64,000 bases of DNA from Gammaproteobacteria bacterium UBA5109 (lineage in GTDB: Bacteria; Pseudomonadota; Gammaproteobacteria; Pseudomonadales; Pseudohongiellaceae). Numbering within the stretch: the stretch's first letter is position 1; every line of letters begins with the position of its first letter. The notes below the pieces were generated by a model. The model did not search any database, was not told the DNA's origin, and was given only the letters and a program-made list of their open reading frames with translations. Shown piece after piece: positions 35,479-44,895 of the stretch. Where the stretch lies: assembly GCA_002414385.1 (NCBI GenBank), contig DHZH01000002.1, positions 124,001-188,000 on the forward strand, in the 5' to 3' direction. The translations under genes and the position numbers were made by a program.

Positions 35479-35580
35479 TATTTCCCTCGAATCAGTGCCC
35501 AGAGAATAAACATCCCCCTGCTATTAGTCCAGCATCGCAACCGGCTGCTAGTAGTTCATGTTAAATTTCGTGCCGCATCC

Positions 35581-35662
35581 TTCGGGGCTAAAGCCCCTCC
35601 AACGGTATCAGGTAAATCGAGAAAGTGCAGGTAATCGTGTAGGAGGGGCTTTAGCCCCGAAC
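35581..35662. repeat. Inverted pair of REP units
   Basis: TTCGGGGCTAAAGCCCCTCC at 35581 and its inverted relative GTAGGAGGGGCTTTAGCCCC (35638, ending GAACA) form a pair around a 37-bp spacer. They are of the same family as the units at 5475-5523 and 55877-55940. They lie in the 298-bp divergent gap between the protease gene and the sugar dehydrogenase gene; nothing else definite is seen there. Confidence 0.8.
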
Positions 35663-35776
35663 AAGATTACTATTGAGCTTCAAAATGAGCCACTACCAGC
35701 CAGCTTCCTGCATTACTGCATTTTCCGGGTAATTCTGCGATAGTTAGTCCCGGAATATAATTCGAGGAACAGCAAT

Positions 35777-36985
35777 ATGCCGGATTCAAAACTTCTTCAG
35801 GCCGGAGTGTTAGTACTGACACTGGGCCTTGGCGCTTCAGGCCTGGCAGCAGACAGCGCGCCGGACCCCTTTGCCAATCCCCCGGTCCCGGCCTTTGCCG
35901 GCCAGACGGATGCCCCGATGGCTGAGCGCTCCGGCATCGGCATGGAAATCATTCTGGCTGACCTGGCACCCGGACGTCCCCGCAGTCTGGAAGTGTTGCC
36001 GGATGGGAATCTGCTGGTCGCTGAAGGCTCCGGCCGTATTCGGGTATTGCGCCCGGATGGCGAAGTTTCTGCTCCGCTTGGCGGAATGCCGCCGCTGCGC
36101 AGTGGTGATGGCCGCATCCTGATGGATTTTGAGGTCGATGCCAATTTTGCCGACAACCGCCGGGTCTTTTTCGCCTATGAAGCCGAAGCCCCTGCCGATG
36201 CAGAAGGCCCTTTGCAGCAACTGGCCAGTGCCAGACTGTCACGTGATCTGAGCCGCTTTGAAAACCTGCAGATTCTCGGCAACCTGCCGGGTCGGCGCCT
36301 GACCTCGACACCGGATGGCATGCTTTATATCACCACCATCGGTTACATGGAGATGCGCCCCGAAGTCAAGGATATGACTACCCTGCGCGGCAAGGTACTG
36401 CGCATCAATGCCGATGGTTCGATTCCCGAGGATAATCCCTTTGTCGGCATAAGCAATATCCGCCCGGAAATTTATGCCATCGGCCACCGCGATCAGGACG
36501 GCGCTTTTCTGCATCCTGAAACCGGTGAACTGTGGACGGTGGAACACGGTCCCATGGGCGGCGACGAATTGAATGTGATTCGTCCCGGCCAGGATGCCGG
36601 CTGGCCCTATATCACCTATGGCAAGGAATATGACGGCTCGGAAATCGGCCCGACGCAATGGCCGGGCACCGCCCAACCGCTGTATTACTGGTTTCCTTCA
36701 CTGGCTCCTTCCGGGTTGATTATGGTGGAACATAACAACTACGGCTGGCAGGGCGACCTGCTGATCGGTTCACTGAGCCCGCCCCAGGGTCGTTTCCTGA
36801 TTCGACTGGAAATGGATGGTGAAAACGTGGTCGCGGAAGAACATTTGCTGGTGGATTTCGATCACCGCATTCGTGATGTGGTTGAAGCGCCGGACGGCAC
36901 TATTTATCTGCTGACTGATTCGGAAAACGATGCTGATGGCGGACGGGTTTTTCCCGGCGAAGTAATCCGGCTGCTGCCACGCTAG
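35777..36985 (+). CDS. PQQ-dependent aldose sugar dehydrogenase-like protein
   Basis: A 402-residue exported beta-propeller of the soluble glucose/aldose dehydrogenase family (Asd/YliI). A signal peptide ends near GLAADS; RSLEVLPDGNLLVAEGSGRI starts the propeller, and IGHRDQDG, TVEHGPMGGDELNVI and WPYITYGKEYDG are the PQQ/calcium site motifs. It would oxidise aldose sugars in the periplasm with PQQ as cofactor; no PQQ synthesis genes are visible here. It converges on the P450 gene with a 4-bp overlap of stops. Confidence 0.92.
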   Translation: MPDSKLLQAGVLVLTLGLGASGLAADSAPDPFANPPVPAFAGQTDAPMAERSGIGMEIILADLAPGRPRSLEVLPDGNLLVAEGSGRIRVLRPDGEVSAPLGGMPPLRSGDGRILMDFEVDANFADNRRVFFAYEAEAPADAEGPLQQLASARLSRDLSRFENLQILGNLPGRRLTSTPDGMLYITTIGYMEMRPEVKDMTTLRGKVLRINADGSIPEDNPFVGISNIRPEIYAIGHRDQDGAFLHPETGELWTVEHGPMGGDELNVIRPGQDAGWPYITYGKEYDGSEIGPTQWPGTAQPLYYWFPSLAPSGLIMVEHNNYGWQGDLLIGSLSPPQGRFLIRLEMDGENVVAEEHLLVDFDHRIRDVVEAPDGTIYLLTDSENDADGGRVFPGEVIRLLPR

Positions 36986-38241
36986 GATTTTGCAACTCTG
37001 ACTGGCAAAGACTGTAGCCAGCGGTGTGCTCGTCGTTGCCGCCACTGCAGTTTCTTTTCTCGCAGGCTGATGACCGAATAGCTCTGTAACAGGACTTTCA
37101 GGGCTGCCTGCATTTCCAGCCGCACCAGATGTGCCCCGACACAGGTATGCGAGCCTTTGCCAAAACTCAAGGCTTCCCTGCTGTTGGGGCGAGTCAGTTG
37201 AAACTCATTCGCCTGCGGAAATATGAATTCATCACGGTTGGCTGAGCCCAGCAGTAAAAATACTGCCTGGTTCTGTTTAATTTGCTGACCATGCCACTGG
37301 ATATCCTGCGTCGCAACTCGCGCAATAAACTGTCCGGGAGTTTCCATGCGCAGCGCCTCATCCACAGCAGCTGAAAGCAGATCCGGATTATTGGACAGCT
37401 GTTCCAGTTGTTGAGGGTTCTGTAACAGCAAGGCCAGCATATTGGCAATACCGGCATCCACATTGCCGATTCCATCGGCAAATATCAGCATGCAGTTATC
37501 TATCAATTCACTGTCGCTGAAGCCACTGTTCTCATCTCCACTATTACGCTTCTCCAGTAGAGCTGAAATCAAATCATTCCCCGGTGTGCTTTTGGCCTGT
37601 TCGACATGTTCGGCGACATAGTCACGGAATTCACTCAAGGCCTGGTCGGTCTGTTCCCGTACTGCAATTGCGGGCATGGGGGCGAAGAGATAAAAGAAGG
37701 CATCACTCCAGGCTTTTAATTTCACTCCGTCCTGTTCGGGAAAACCCAGGATACGACACAGGACTTTTAATGACAGCGGCGTGGCAAAATCATGCAGCAG
37801 GTCCAGGCTTTCCTGGTCGCCCAGCTCATCAAGCACTTCTGCTGCCAGACCTTCCAGATCAAGCACGCCACCCCGGACAAAGCTTAAAAACAGGGGTGCG
37901 ATGACATGCCGCAAGCGTTTATGTGAATCACCTTCAAGAAAGGGCAGCGTATTGTTGGCCACATCGGCACAAATATATTTTTCACGGTTTTTCTGGTTCA
38001 ACACGGCGTAGTAGGCCGGTTCATTTCCCAGGCGTTTATCGGCAAGCGCGCTGACGATATCTTCATAGCGACTCAATACCCAGGCTCCCTGATCACTCAG
38101 ATGCAAAGGTTCCCTGTCACGTAACTGGCTGAAACAGGGATAGGGATTTTCCACGAATGCCGGATCATCCGGATCGAATCTCGGGGAGAGCGCTGGGTCA
38201 GGCTCAGTAGTGATCGAGCGCTTTAGTAATTTCCAGATCAT
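36982..38241 (-). CDS. Cytochrome P450
   Basis: A 419-residue soluble bacterial P450. The heme loop is SFGKGSHTCVG with ligand Cys367, the K-helix ExxR is EALR (295-298), and the PERF-like region precedes the heme loop. In the I-helix (about 252-268) the segment FADGIGNVDAG lacks the usual acid-Thr pair, so oxygen activation may differ. The gene is last in a leftward operon and overlaps the end of the amidohydrolase gene by 38 bp. It likely tailors the product of the upstream adenylation-carrier enzyme. Redox partners are not encoded nearby. Confidence 0.93.
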   Translation of the reverse strand: MIWKLLKRSITTEPDPALSPRFDPDDPAFVENPYPCFSQLRDREPLHLSDQGAWVLSRYEDIVSALADKRLGNEPAYYAVLNQKNREKYICADVANNTLPFLEGDSHKRLRHVIAPLFLSFVRGGVLDLEGLAAEVLDELGDQESLDLLHDFATPLSLKVLCRILGFPEQDGVKLKAWSDAFFYLFAPMPAIAVREQTDQALSEFRDYVAEHVEQAKSTPGNDLISALLEKRNSGDENSGFSDSELIDNCMLIFADGIGNVDAGIANMLALLLQNPQQLEQLSNNPDLLSAAVDEALRMETPGQFIARVATQDIQWHGQQIKQNQAVFLLLGSANRDEFIFPQANEFQLTRPNSREALSFGKGSHTCVGAHLVRLEMQAALKVLLQSYSVISLREKKLQWRQRRAHRWLQSLPVRVAKS

Positions 38242-39307
38242 TATGGGCCAGGTGATCTTTTATCAACTTGCGTTGCGCTTCAGTGATTTCCATTCCGCAG
38301 GCCAGTGTAGCCAGAATATCAATGTGATAAAAACGCAGCGCGGCGGAAAGAATGAAAAGCTCGTCAGTCAGATCAGCAGTAGTGGTCGGTGAACAGATAT
38401 CGGCAATGTTATCACTACCCAGTCGTACCGATACTCCAGCAGCAAGTAGTTCAAGCACGCGCGGAATGCTGTTATAGGTTGGTGTTTCCTGTGGCCGGAA
38501 CTGGCGCATACCAATGGCAGCCGAGGGACAGCAGATCAGACCTACATTCATGGCCAGCATCTGTTCCACCATGCGCTCGAAACGTGCTTCATCATAAGTC
38601 GAAGGTGAAATCATGTGCACGGCCCAGATCCAGGGTTCATCGGTGGTTTTCTCCACCCCGATTTCCCTAGCGACACGCAACAGGCGTTCGGTGCCGTCTT
38701 CCCGCGGATCATTGCGTTGATCGGTATGCACATGCAGCATACAGCCAGTTTCACTTGCAGTTTGCAGAAAACGACGGCAATGTTCTTCAAAGCCAATGTG
38801 TCGCGGGTAATCGACAAGGTCATCGGCTTCGGGCAGGGCGGCAATAAAGTCTGCCTGCCTGGCACCCTGCTCAAATAGTTCCCAGCGAAGGGCTTCGTCG
38901 TCACGAAACCCCAGTGGGGAATAGGCCCCGATCCTCAACTCAATTTCGTTCCTGCGAGCCTGCTGAATCTCCTGCATGCATTCCAGTGCTGACAGCCCGA
39001 CACGGTCGGCCGTGATATCCACCAGTGAATCGGCCCGGCGGGTATTACACTCAAGCATGATGTCCAGGCTCTGATTGATTCGCTGCTCAAGATCTTCCCT
39101 GTCATAGGCTGGCCCTTCATGCAGCTGATTGATCATGGCATGTTTTTCATGCAGCGAGACATAAGAAGTATTGAGGATGCTGCTCTCCGGCAGATATTTT
39201 TCTGCCACCGTGCCAGCCCGGTCGAGATGCAGATGGGCATTATGCATGCCGCCTTTTTTGCTGATGGCTTCAGCCAGTTGCTGATAATAAATATTAATTC
39301 TGTTCAT
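38204..39307 (-). CDS. Amidohydrolase-superfamily deaminase-like enzyme
   Basis: From the ATG at 39307 (overlapping the NRPS-like stop as ATGA) the protein has 367 residues. Metal-site motifs of the cytosine/adenosine deaminase branch are NAHLHLDRAGT (about 23-33), MLHVHTDQR, WAVHMIS and RLGSDNIAD. HxH followed by HxxH/D elements suits a mononuclear-metal deaminase or hydrolase. An in-frame earlier start would extend into the upstream gene and was not chosen. It is set between an adenylating enzyme and a P450, so it probably prepares a building block or modifies an intermediate. Confidence 0.8.
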   Translation of the reverse strand: MNRINIYYQQLAEAISKKGGMHNAHLHLDRAGTVAEKYLPESSILNTSYVSLHEKHAMINQLHEGPAYDREDLEQRINQSLDIMLECNTRRADSLVDITADRVGLSALECMQEIQQARRNEIELRIGAYSPLGFRDDEALRWELFEQGARQADFIAALPEADDLVDYPRHIGFEEHCRRFLQTASETGCMLHVHTDQRNDPREDGTERLLRVAREIGVEKTTDEPWIWAVHMISPSTYDEARFERMVEQMLAMNVGLICCPSAAIGMRQFRPQETPTYNSIPRVLELLAAGVSVRLGSDNIADICSPTTTADLTDELFILSAALRFYHIDILATLACGMEITEAQRKLIKDHLAHNDLEITKALDHY

Positions 39308-42231
39308 TGTTTGCTGAATAAATTTAGTACTCGGTTGAGGAAATGTCCGCCCGGCATGATGGTCACGGACAAACGTAAACAATCACTGCCCTTGTGATGA
39401 AACCAGCATACACCTTCATCTGCCAGGTCTATCAGCAGTTGCCGCCTGCCTCTTTTAAGTGGCGCCTGCATGACAAGTTGCAGTTCTGTGCTCTGACCCG
39501 GTGCCAGTGCTTTGCTTAATTCCATTCGGCCATCTATCCTGCTGCGCACCTTCCCCTGCCGGTTAAACCAGCGATTGGCCAGAACGATGCCACTTTGCCT
39601 GCTCGCTTGCCAGGTTGAATTGCTTTGATTGACAATTTTGAGTCTTGTGCTGAATTTTTCACCCGGACTTACCAGCGCCGGGATTCGACCAATTAATTCC
39701 AGTTTTGCCTGATAGGCGTCTTCCGGCAAGGCCTCACTGGCAAGCCTGGGTAAAGGCAGGCTGTATTCAGAGTCTTTTTGCTCAAGCGCTGCCGCCAGTT
39801 CCTGTTTCAGTAATTTGGCAAAGTCCGGAAATGCCGCATCGTGATAGCTGTGCTGCATGGCACATTCGACCATGGATACCTGCCCCTGATAAAAATGATG
39901 CCAGCCCCGTTGTGGCTGATGATACTGCACGAAAGGATTATCATCTGAGCCCTGGCAGAAAAACAGCGCAACACGACCCTGGTAAGGCTCGGCAATGAAA
40001 CGGTCATGCAAACAAAGCAGGGCCACCTCGCGTCCGGCCTGCTGTAACTGTTTTGCAACTGCAAAGATAAAGCTCGCGCCTTCACAAAAACCACCCAGAT
40101 AAAACCTGCCTTCAGGAAGGTGACGCAACAATTCCTGCGCATAGTATTCAGCAACCGCCTGTGTATGACCCTGGTTCTTGCCCGGTATCTGGGACAGTGA
40201 GCGCATACCGTAAAGCGGCTGGTCACTGCCCAGCTCCCGGCTTAAAAGCCGCAGTTCTTCATATCCCTGCACACACCAGTACAGTGGCGGTCTGCTGCCC
40301 AGAGTATTGAGGCCAACGATCATGGAGCCGGGAAAGCGACGTTCTCCTTGCCAGGCACTCAGATAAGCCTGCAGGGTGTTGTTGATACCTGGCGGCAGAC
40401 CGGGAATTTGCGGGACCGGGGCTTTACCGGATTGTTTGTCTGCCTGCTCCTGCAGGTGACTGGCAAAAGCCTCCAGTGTCGGATACTCGAACAGGCTGGT
40501 GACATGAATATCGTAGCCCAGTTGATTTTTCAGTTCGTTCAGAAACCCCAGCGCAGTGAGTGAGTCGCCGCCCAGGTCAAAAAAATCATCCTCCAGGCTG
40601 ACTGTTTCAATTTGCAGCGTTTGTGCCCAGAGTCTGGCAATAGTGAGGGCCGGCTCGGAGTCAGGCAAGGCAGCAGATTTTTTTCTTGCAGGGATTTCTG
40701 AATAGTCCTGGCTCAGTTGCTGGCGTAAAACCTTGCCACTTTTGTTTTTTGGCAAACTGTCAGTATAAAAAATGCGACGTGGCACTTTATGTCTGGCAAG
40801 TCTGTCAGATAAAGAATTATTCAGATCCTGTTCATCAATTTTTTCACCACAGACAAGTGCCAGCGCAACTTCTTCACCAAGGCTTTCATGCGGCAGGCTG
40901 AAAGCGGCAGCTTCTTTTATGCCAGGATATTCATTGACCAGCCGGTCAATTTCCTGTGGTGATATTTTTTCACCACCACGGTTAATGATTTCCTTGAGCC
41001 GGCCGCTGAGAAACAAAAAGCCTTCATCATCCAGATAGCCTTCATCACCGGTTCGAAACCAGTTACCAACAAAATTCTCCGCCTGTGCTGCTTCGTCCAG
41101 GCCGGCATAGCCCTTGAAGACATTCGGACCCTGTACCAGTACTTCGCCTTTGACACCGGCGCGGGCAGTATTGCCCTGGGCATCGCGAATCATTAACTGC
41201 TGGCTGACCGGCACGCCTACTGACAAGGCTTTTTGCTTATCCAGCGGATTGCTGCAGATAAGTCCTGCCGTTTCAGTCATGCCATAAATTTCTATCACCG
41301 GCACGGCAAAATATTCTTCAGCCTCCCGTTTCAGCTTATCCGGCAAGGCAGCGGATACTGAACGGATCAGCCGCAGCGAGTTTTCTGCAGCATCGATCTT
41401 ATGCTCCCGGGCATATTGCAGGATTGCCTGCAGCATCGTGGGGACCGCCTGCAGCCAGCTTGGTTTGTGTTCCTCCAGGGCTGAAAATACTGTGTCCGGA
41501 GCAAAGTCTTTACTGACCAGAATGCGAGAGCCGGCAAGCAAGGGGGCCAGCAGAAGGTCCACCAATGCGCCGATATGAAAAGGTGCCAGCATGTTGAGGC
41601 ACAAGTCGTTTTCCTGCAGCTTCAGGGACAACAGAAGATTTGCAGCACCTGCCAGCAGGTTTTCATGGCTGAGTGGCACCAGCTTCGGCCGCGCAGTGGT
41701 GCCGGAAGTTGTCAGCAGCACGGCTTCATTTTCTCTTGCCACCGGCTTGTCGACTAAAGCATGGACTGCAGAATCTGTGCTGATCTGTAGAGCATCGGGA
41801 CTCCAGCCTCTGACCACTATTACCGGTATTCCCAGTGCAGCAGCCGCGAGCTGTGCCGGGCTTGGCAGATCACAATGGCACAGGAGTGCTGCCGCTCCAG
41901 TCTCACGCAGCAAGAAGGCAAACTCAGCTTCGGTGTATTCCGGGTTCAGTGGAGCAAAGCTGGCAAAACGTGCCAGGGCCAGGAAGCTCAGTAATATTTC
42001 CATGCCCTGCGGCATGACCACCGCAACACGCTGTCCGGGGCTGATCCCCATGCCCTGCAGAAATTCTGCCGTATTGGCGCTGCAGTTATCCAGTTCCCGG
42101 TAGCTGAGACTCCTGGCTGATTCATCAGCAATGGCGACCCTGTCTCCGAGGCAGCGGGCCTGGGATTGCAATAGGGCAACAAGCGTCTGCGGCTGATCCA
42201 GGTCAGCCCTGACGGTAAGGGATTCCGGCAT
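39304..42231 (-). CDS. NRPS-like enzyme: adenylation, carrier, thioesterase, C-terminal beta domain
   Basis: A 975-residue protein from the ATG at 42231; a TTG 39 bp upstream is less likely. Domains: adenylation (about 10-505; TTSGTTARPK, YGMTET, RTGDEGYLDDEGF, and the catalytic Lys in NKSGKVLRQ), acyl carrier (about 525-595; DDFFDLGGDSLTAL with Ser557 for phosphopantetheine) and an alpha/beta thioesterase (about 645-815) whose nucleophile motif is GGFCEG, giving Cys716 instead of Ser. A last region (about 845-965) looks like an Ig-type beta domain. There is no condensation domain, so it should activate one acid and release or transfer it. Operon with an amidohydrolase and a P450. Confidence 0.87.
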   Translation of the reverse strand: MPESLTVRADLDQPQTLVALLQSQARCLGDRVAIADESARSLSYRELDNCSANTAEFLQGMGISPGQRVAVVMPQGMEILLSFLALARFASFAPLNPEYTEAEFAFLLRETGAAALLCHCDLPSPAQLAAAALGIPVIVVRGWSPDALQISTDSAVHALVDKPVARENEAVLLTTSGTTARPKLVPLSHENLLAGAANLLLSLKLQENDLCLNMLAPFHIGALVDLLLAPLLAGSRILVSKDFAPDTVFSALEEHKPSWLQAVPTMLQAILQYAREHKIDAAENSLRLIRSVSAALPDKLKREAEEYFAVPVIEIYGMTETAGLICSNPLDKQKALSVGVPVSQQLMIRDAQGNTARAGVKGEVLVQGPNVFKGYAGLDEAAQAENFVGNWFRTGDEGYLDDEGFLFLSGRLKEIINRGGEKISPQEIDRLVNEYPGIKEAAAFSLPHESLGEEVALALVCGEKIDEQDLNNSLSDRLARHKVPRRIFYTDSLPKNKSGKVLRQQLSQDYSEIPARKKSAALPDSEPALTIARLWAQTLQIETVSLEDDFFDLGGDSLTALGFLNELKNQLGYDIHVTSLFEYPTLEAFASHLQEQADKQSGKAPVPQIPGLPPGINNTLQAYLSAWQGERRFPGSMIVGLNTLGSRPPLYWCVQGYEELRLLSRELGSDQPLYGMRSLSQIPGKNQGHTQAVAEYYAQELLRHLPEGRFYLGGFCEGASFIFAVAKQLQQAGREVALLCLHDRFIAEPYQGRVALFFCQGSDDNPFVQYHQPQRGWHHFYQGQVSMVECAMQHSYHDAAFPDFAKLLKQELAAALEQKDSEYSLPLPRLASEALPEDAYQAKLELIGRIPALVSPGEKFSTRLKIVNQSNSTWQASRQSGIVLANRWFNRQGKVRSRIDGRMELSKALAPGQSTELQLVMQAPLKRGRRQLLIDLADEGVCWFHHKGSDCLRLSVTIMPGGHFLNRVLNLFSKQ

Positions 42232-42504
42232 TGTGGCTACATTCTCGTTCAAAGTTTTAAAGAATAGCAAAAAGCCAGCATATGCACATATATCACAAGC
42301 CGGAAAGCATCACCGGGATTCCCTGATCTGCCTGAATCAGGCCTGAATATTAGCCGGACAAGTACTTGAAAGTGAGGCAGTTTAGCAATAAATACGATAC
42401 TATCTGTGCTATTGGCCTCTGCTGATGACGCAGGGTTTGGCTGGAATTCCGGAGACAAACAAGGCCATACATATCAGGCAACACTGAGGGTTAAATAGCT
42501 GGAG
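42232..42504. promoter_or_regulatory. Divergent intergenic region
   Basis: The 273-bp gap between the NRPS-like gene (leftward) and the VWA/ExbB-type operon (rightward) should hold both promoters. A 6-bp-arm palindrome GCCTGAATCAGGC lies at 42330-42342 and could be an operator. No clear -35/-10 pair stands out. No gene is visible. Confidence 0.35.
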
Positions 42505-42786
42505 ATGACAAAATCTGTCCAGGCAATACTGACACTCCTGCTGCTCACCATGATGGGCAGTCCGGCACTTTATGCCCAGCAGGAAGCAGGCACCCAGGGG
42601 AACACTGAGGCAGCTGCTGAACAGGAAGGCAGCGAAAGTGAAGCTGATGAAGAGTTGATCCTGACAAACACAGAAGAGCCGGAAGATACTGAAACACCCG
42701 CTCCTCCGGTAGCCTCCAACGAAGATTTCAACCCCAGCGTACAGATTTCCGAGGACCTTTCCGTCTCCTTTCCGGTAGATATTTAG
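42505..42786 (+). CDS. Small acidic exported protein, first gene of VWA/channel operon
   Basis: A 93-residue protein with a signal peptide (cleavage near LYAQQE) and a mature part very rich in Glu, Thr and Pro, likely disordered, ending in a short motif (VQISEDLSVSFPVDI). There is no lipobox. The ribosome binding site GGAG abuts the ATG, so translation may be weak or the start may be misjudged. It is 22 bp before the channel gene. It may be a periplasmic linker of the complex; that is a guess. Confidence 0.55.
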   Translation: MTKSVQAILTLLLLTMMGSPALYAQQEAGTQGNTEAAAEQEGSESEADEELILTNTEEPEDTETPAPPVASNEDFNPSVQISEDLSVSFPVDI

Positions 42787-42808
42787 AGCAAGCAACCAGG
42801 GATTAGCA

Positions 42809-43624
42809 ATGAAGCAACAAGGCATCGTTTCCGATTTTGTCTATCAGGTCTTTGCCCTGATTATTTCGGTGATCATTGTCCATGCCGTCTATGTGGCGGT
42901 CATTCGCCCCAATGCCGAAGTCATCATGGCGCAGCAGGCTGCCCTGCAGGAAGCGGACCCTGATTATGTCAGCGAACGTTCGCTGTACGTGGTGATGCGG
43001 GATTACGAACAGGAGACCTGTATCATCCTGATGTTCTGGGCCCTGTCGATTATCGGCCTGAAGGTCTGGCGCAACCGTCGGGAAAATCGTCTGCTGCAGC
43101 GCCCCCTGCTGAATGTCTCGGAAGGCATGAGCATTTTACCGGAAGATGCACGTAACTATGCCAGGCCGGTTCAGGCGCTTCCGCCCAATGAACGTGAGTA
43201 CTTACTACCAAGGGCATTGTTGACTGCCCTGCAACGCTTCAGTACGACCCGCAGCATTTCGGATGTCTCCAGTGTGGTCAAGGACGTCTGCAACACCGAG
43301 GCCGAGCGCCTGGAAAGTGAACTGACAATCGTGCGCTATATTGCCTGGGCCATCCCGTCCATCGGCTTCCTTGGCACTGTGCGCGGTATCGGGGAGGCGC
43401 TGGGACAGGCACAAAGCGCCGTCAGCGGAGATATTCTTGGTGTGACGACCAGCCTGGGTGTTGCCTTTAACTCAACCTTTATCGCCCTGGTGGTCAGTAT
43501 CATCATCATGTTTGTGCTGTATCAGTTGCAATTGCTGCAGGATCGTCTGGTACTGGATACGCAGGATTACTGCGACAATTATCTGATTCGTCACATGCAG
43601 GTTCCCGATCACGACAATGACTGA
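42809..43624 (+). CDS. MotA/TolQ/ExbB-type proton channel subunit
   Basis: A 271-residue inner-membrane protein with helices at about 12-35, 68-86, 178-200 and 220-245. The last two and their surroundings carry the family signature: IPSIGFLGTVRGIGEAL (about 186-202; compare GLLGTVxGI of ExbB/TolQ) and a Thr/Ser-lined helix SLGVAFNSTFIALVVSI. Family members form pentamers around two ExbD/TolR/MotB-like helices and use the proton gradient for work in the periplasm. Here the partner genes appear to be the two VWA proteins downstream. Five bases separate it from the next gene. Confidence 0.88.
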   Translation: MKQQGIVSDFVYQVFALIISVIIVHAVYVAVIRPNAEVIMAQQAALQEADPDYVSERSLYVVMRDYEQETCIILMFWALSIIGLKVWRNRRENRLLQRPLLNVSEGMSILPEDARNYARPVQALPPNEREYLLPRALLTALQRFSTTRSISDVSSVVKDVCNTEAERLESELTIVRYIAWAIPSIGFLGTVRGIGEALGQAQSAVSGDILGVTTSLGVAFNSTFIALVVSIIIMFVLYQLQLLQDRLVLDTQDYCDNYLIRHMQVPDHDND

Positions 43625-43629
43625 GTCCC

Positions 43630-44895
43630 ATGATTACGCTGATTGAGTTACATGATCGTAATATTCGAATCAGCTCACCGGACGGGGTGCTGCTGGAAAG
43701 CCCCGGTTTTGCCAACACGGCCAGCAATCCCCCGGTTTACGGCGAGGAAGCCCTGAAACTGACCCGTCTGCATCCGCAGCAAAGCTTCAGTCAGTTCTGG
43801 TTGCAGCTTAGCCTTGACCCCCTGGTTCATAAAAACAAGCTGTTCCGCCATCAGGCTGACCTGGCTTATGCCCACCTCAATACCCTGATGCAGGAGCTCA
43901 ATCTAGAAGGGGAAGCCGTGTTTGCGGTTCCCAGTCACTATAACGCCAGTCAACTGGCCACACTGCTGGGGCTGGCCAAGCACTGTCCGCTGGAACCGGC
44001 CGGCCTGGTGGATATCTCGCTTCTGGCCCTTTCCAGCCTGCAGGAGCACCAGCAGGCTGTGTTTATTGATATTCAGCTGTACCAGACTGTGTTGACCCGG
44101 GTCTCCCGGGAGCAGGGGGAAATCGTCCGGGAAAAAGTCATTCCCATTCCCGGGACCGGACTGCTGGCCCTGCATGATTGCTGGTCTAACGCCATCACCG
44201 ATGCCTTTATCAAGCAAAGCCGCTTCGACCCGCAGCATAATGCCGACACTGAACAGTATATCTACAATGAGCTGGAAAACTGGCTGCAGAAAGTCTCATT
44301 AAATCAGGAAATACTGCTGGAAATTAATAACAAAGGTACGGTGCACCAGGCCAGCCTGACCCTGAAAAACTTTGAACAGCGCGCGCAGAATATCTACAAG
44401 CGTATCTCCCAGGAACTCAGCGCGCTGGTTGATGAAAATACTCCGGTTTATGTACTGGATCGCTTTGCCACACTGCCCGGATTAAGCCAGGAACTGCCCG
44501 GACTTATCGGGGTTAATGACGAGCGTATCGGCGAGAGTGCCTATCATAACCTGGACCTGATCAGGAGCTCGGGGGAAGCATTGCGGCTGATAGCACGTCT
44601 GCCGGTCCATGAAACACCGCAAAAGACCAGATCAAGTGAAAACCGGGAAGCACGGCCCTCACATTTTCTTTACAGGCACCGCGCCTATGCCCTGCCGGAC
44701 CTGAATCTGCCGGCACTGAAACTGGCCGACCCCATCAAAGTCAGTTTGCAGGAGCAGGGTTATTGCTTACATAATAATCCCAGGCTTGATTTGCAGTTGA
44801 ACGGTGCACCACTGACCGAATCAGTAATACTGAAGCTCGGTGACAGTCTCACCGTGAACCAGGACGCAACAATCGAGTTTATTCAGGTGCGTTAA
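43630..44895 (+). CDS. Actin/Hsp70-like fold protein with FHA-like tail
   Basis: A 421-residue cytoplasmic protein I do not recognise by name. The order of elements is like an Hsp70/actin ATPase: a first strand pair near LIELHDRNIRISSPDG, VYGEEALKLTRLHP, VFAVPSHYNASQLATLLGLA (about 98-117; compare VPAxFxxxQR), AVFIDIQLYQTVLTRV (about 139-154) and FDPQHNADTEQYIYNELENWL. The phosphate loops lack their usual glycines, so ATP hydrolysis is doubtful. The last 50 residues (LNGAPL...LKLGDSLTV) resemble the second half of an FHA domain. Its stop overlaps the next start (TAATG), linking it tightly to the VWA proteins. Confidence 0.6.
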   Translation: MITLIELHDRNIRISSPDGVLLESPGFANTASNPPVYGEEALKLTRLHPQQSFSQFWLQLSLDPLVHKNKLFRHQADLAYAHLNTLMQELNLEGEAVFAVPSHYNASQLATLLGLAKHCPLEPAGLVDISLLALSSLQEHQQAVFIDIQLYQTVLTRVSREQGEIVREKVIPIPGTGLLALHDCWSNAITDAFIKQSRFDPQHNADTEQYIYNELENWLQKVSLNQEILLEINNKGTVHQASLTLKNFEQRAQNIYKRISQELSALVDENTPVYVLDRFATLPGLSQELPGLIGVNDERIGESAYHNLDLIRSSGEALRLIARLPVHETPQKTRSSENREARPSHFLYRHRAYALPDLNLPALKLADPIKVSLQEQGYCLHNNPRLDLQLNGAPLTESVILKLGDSLTVNQDATIEFIQVR

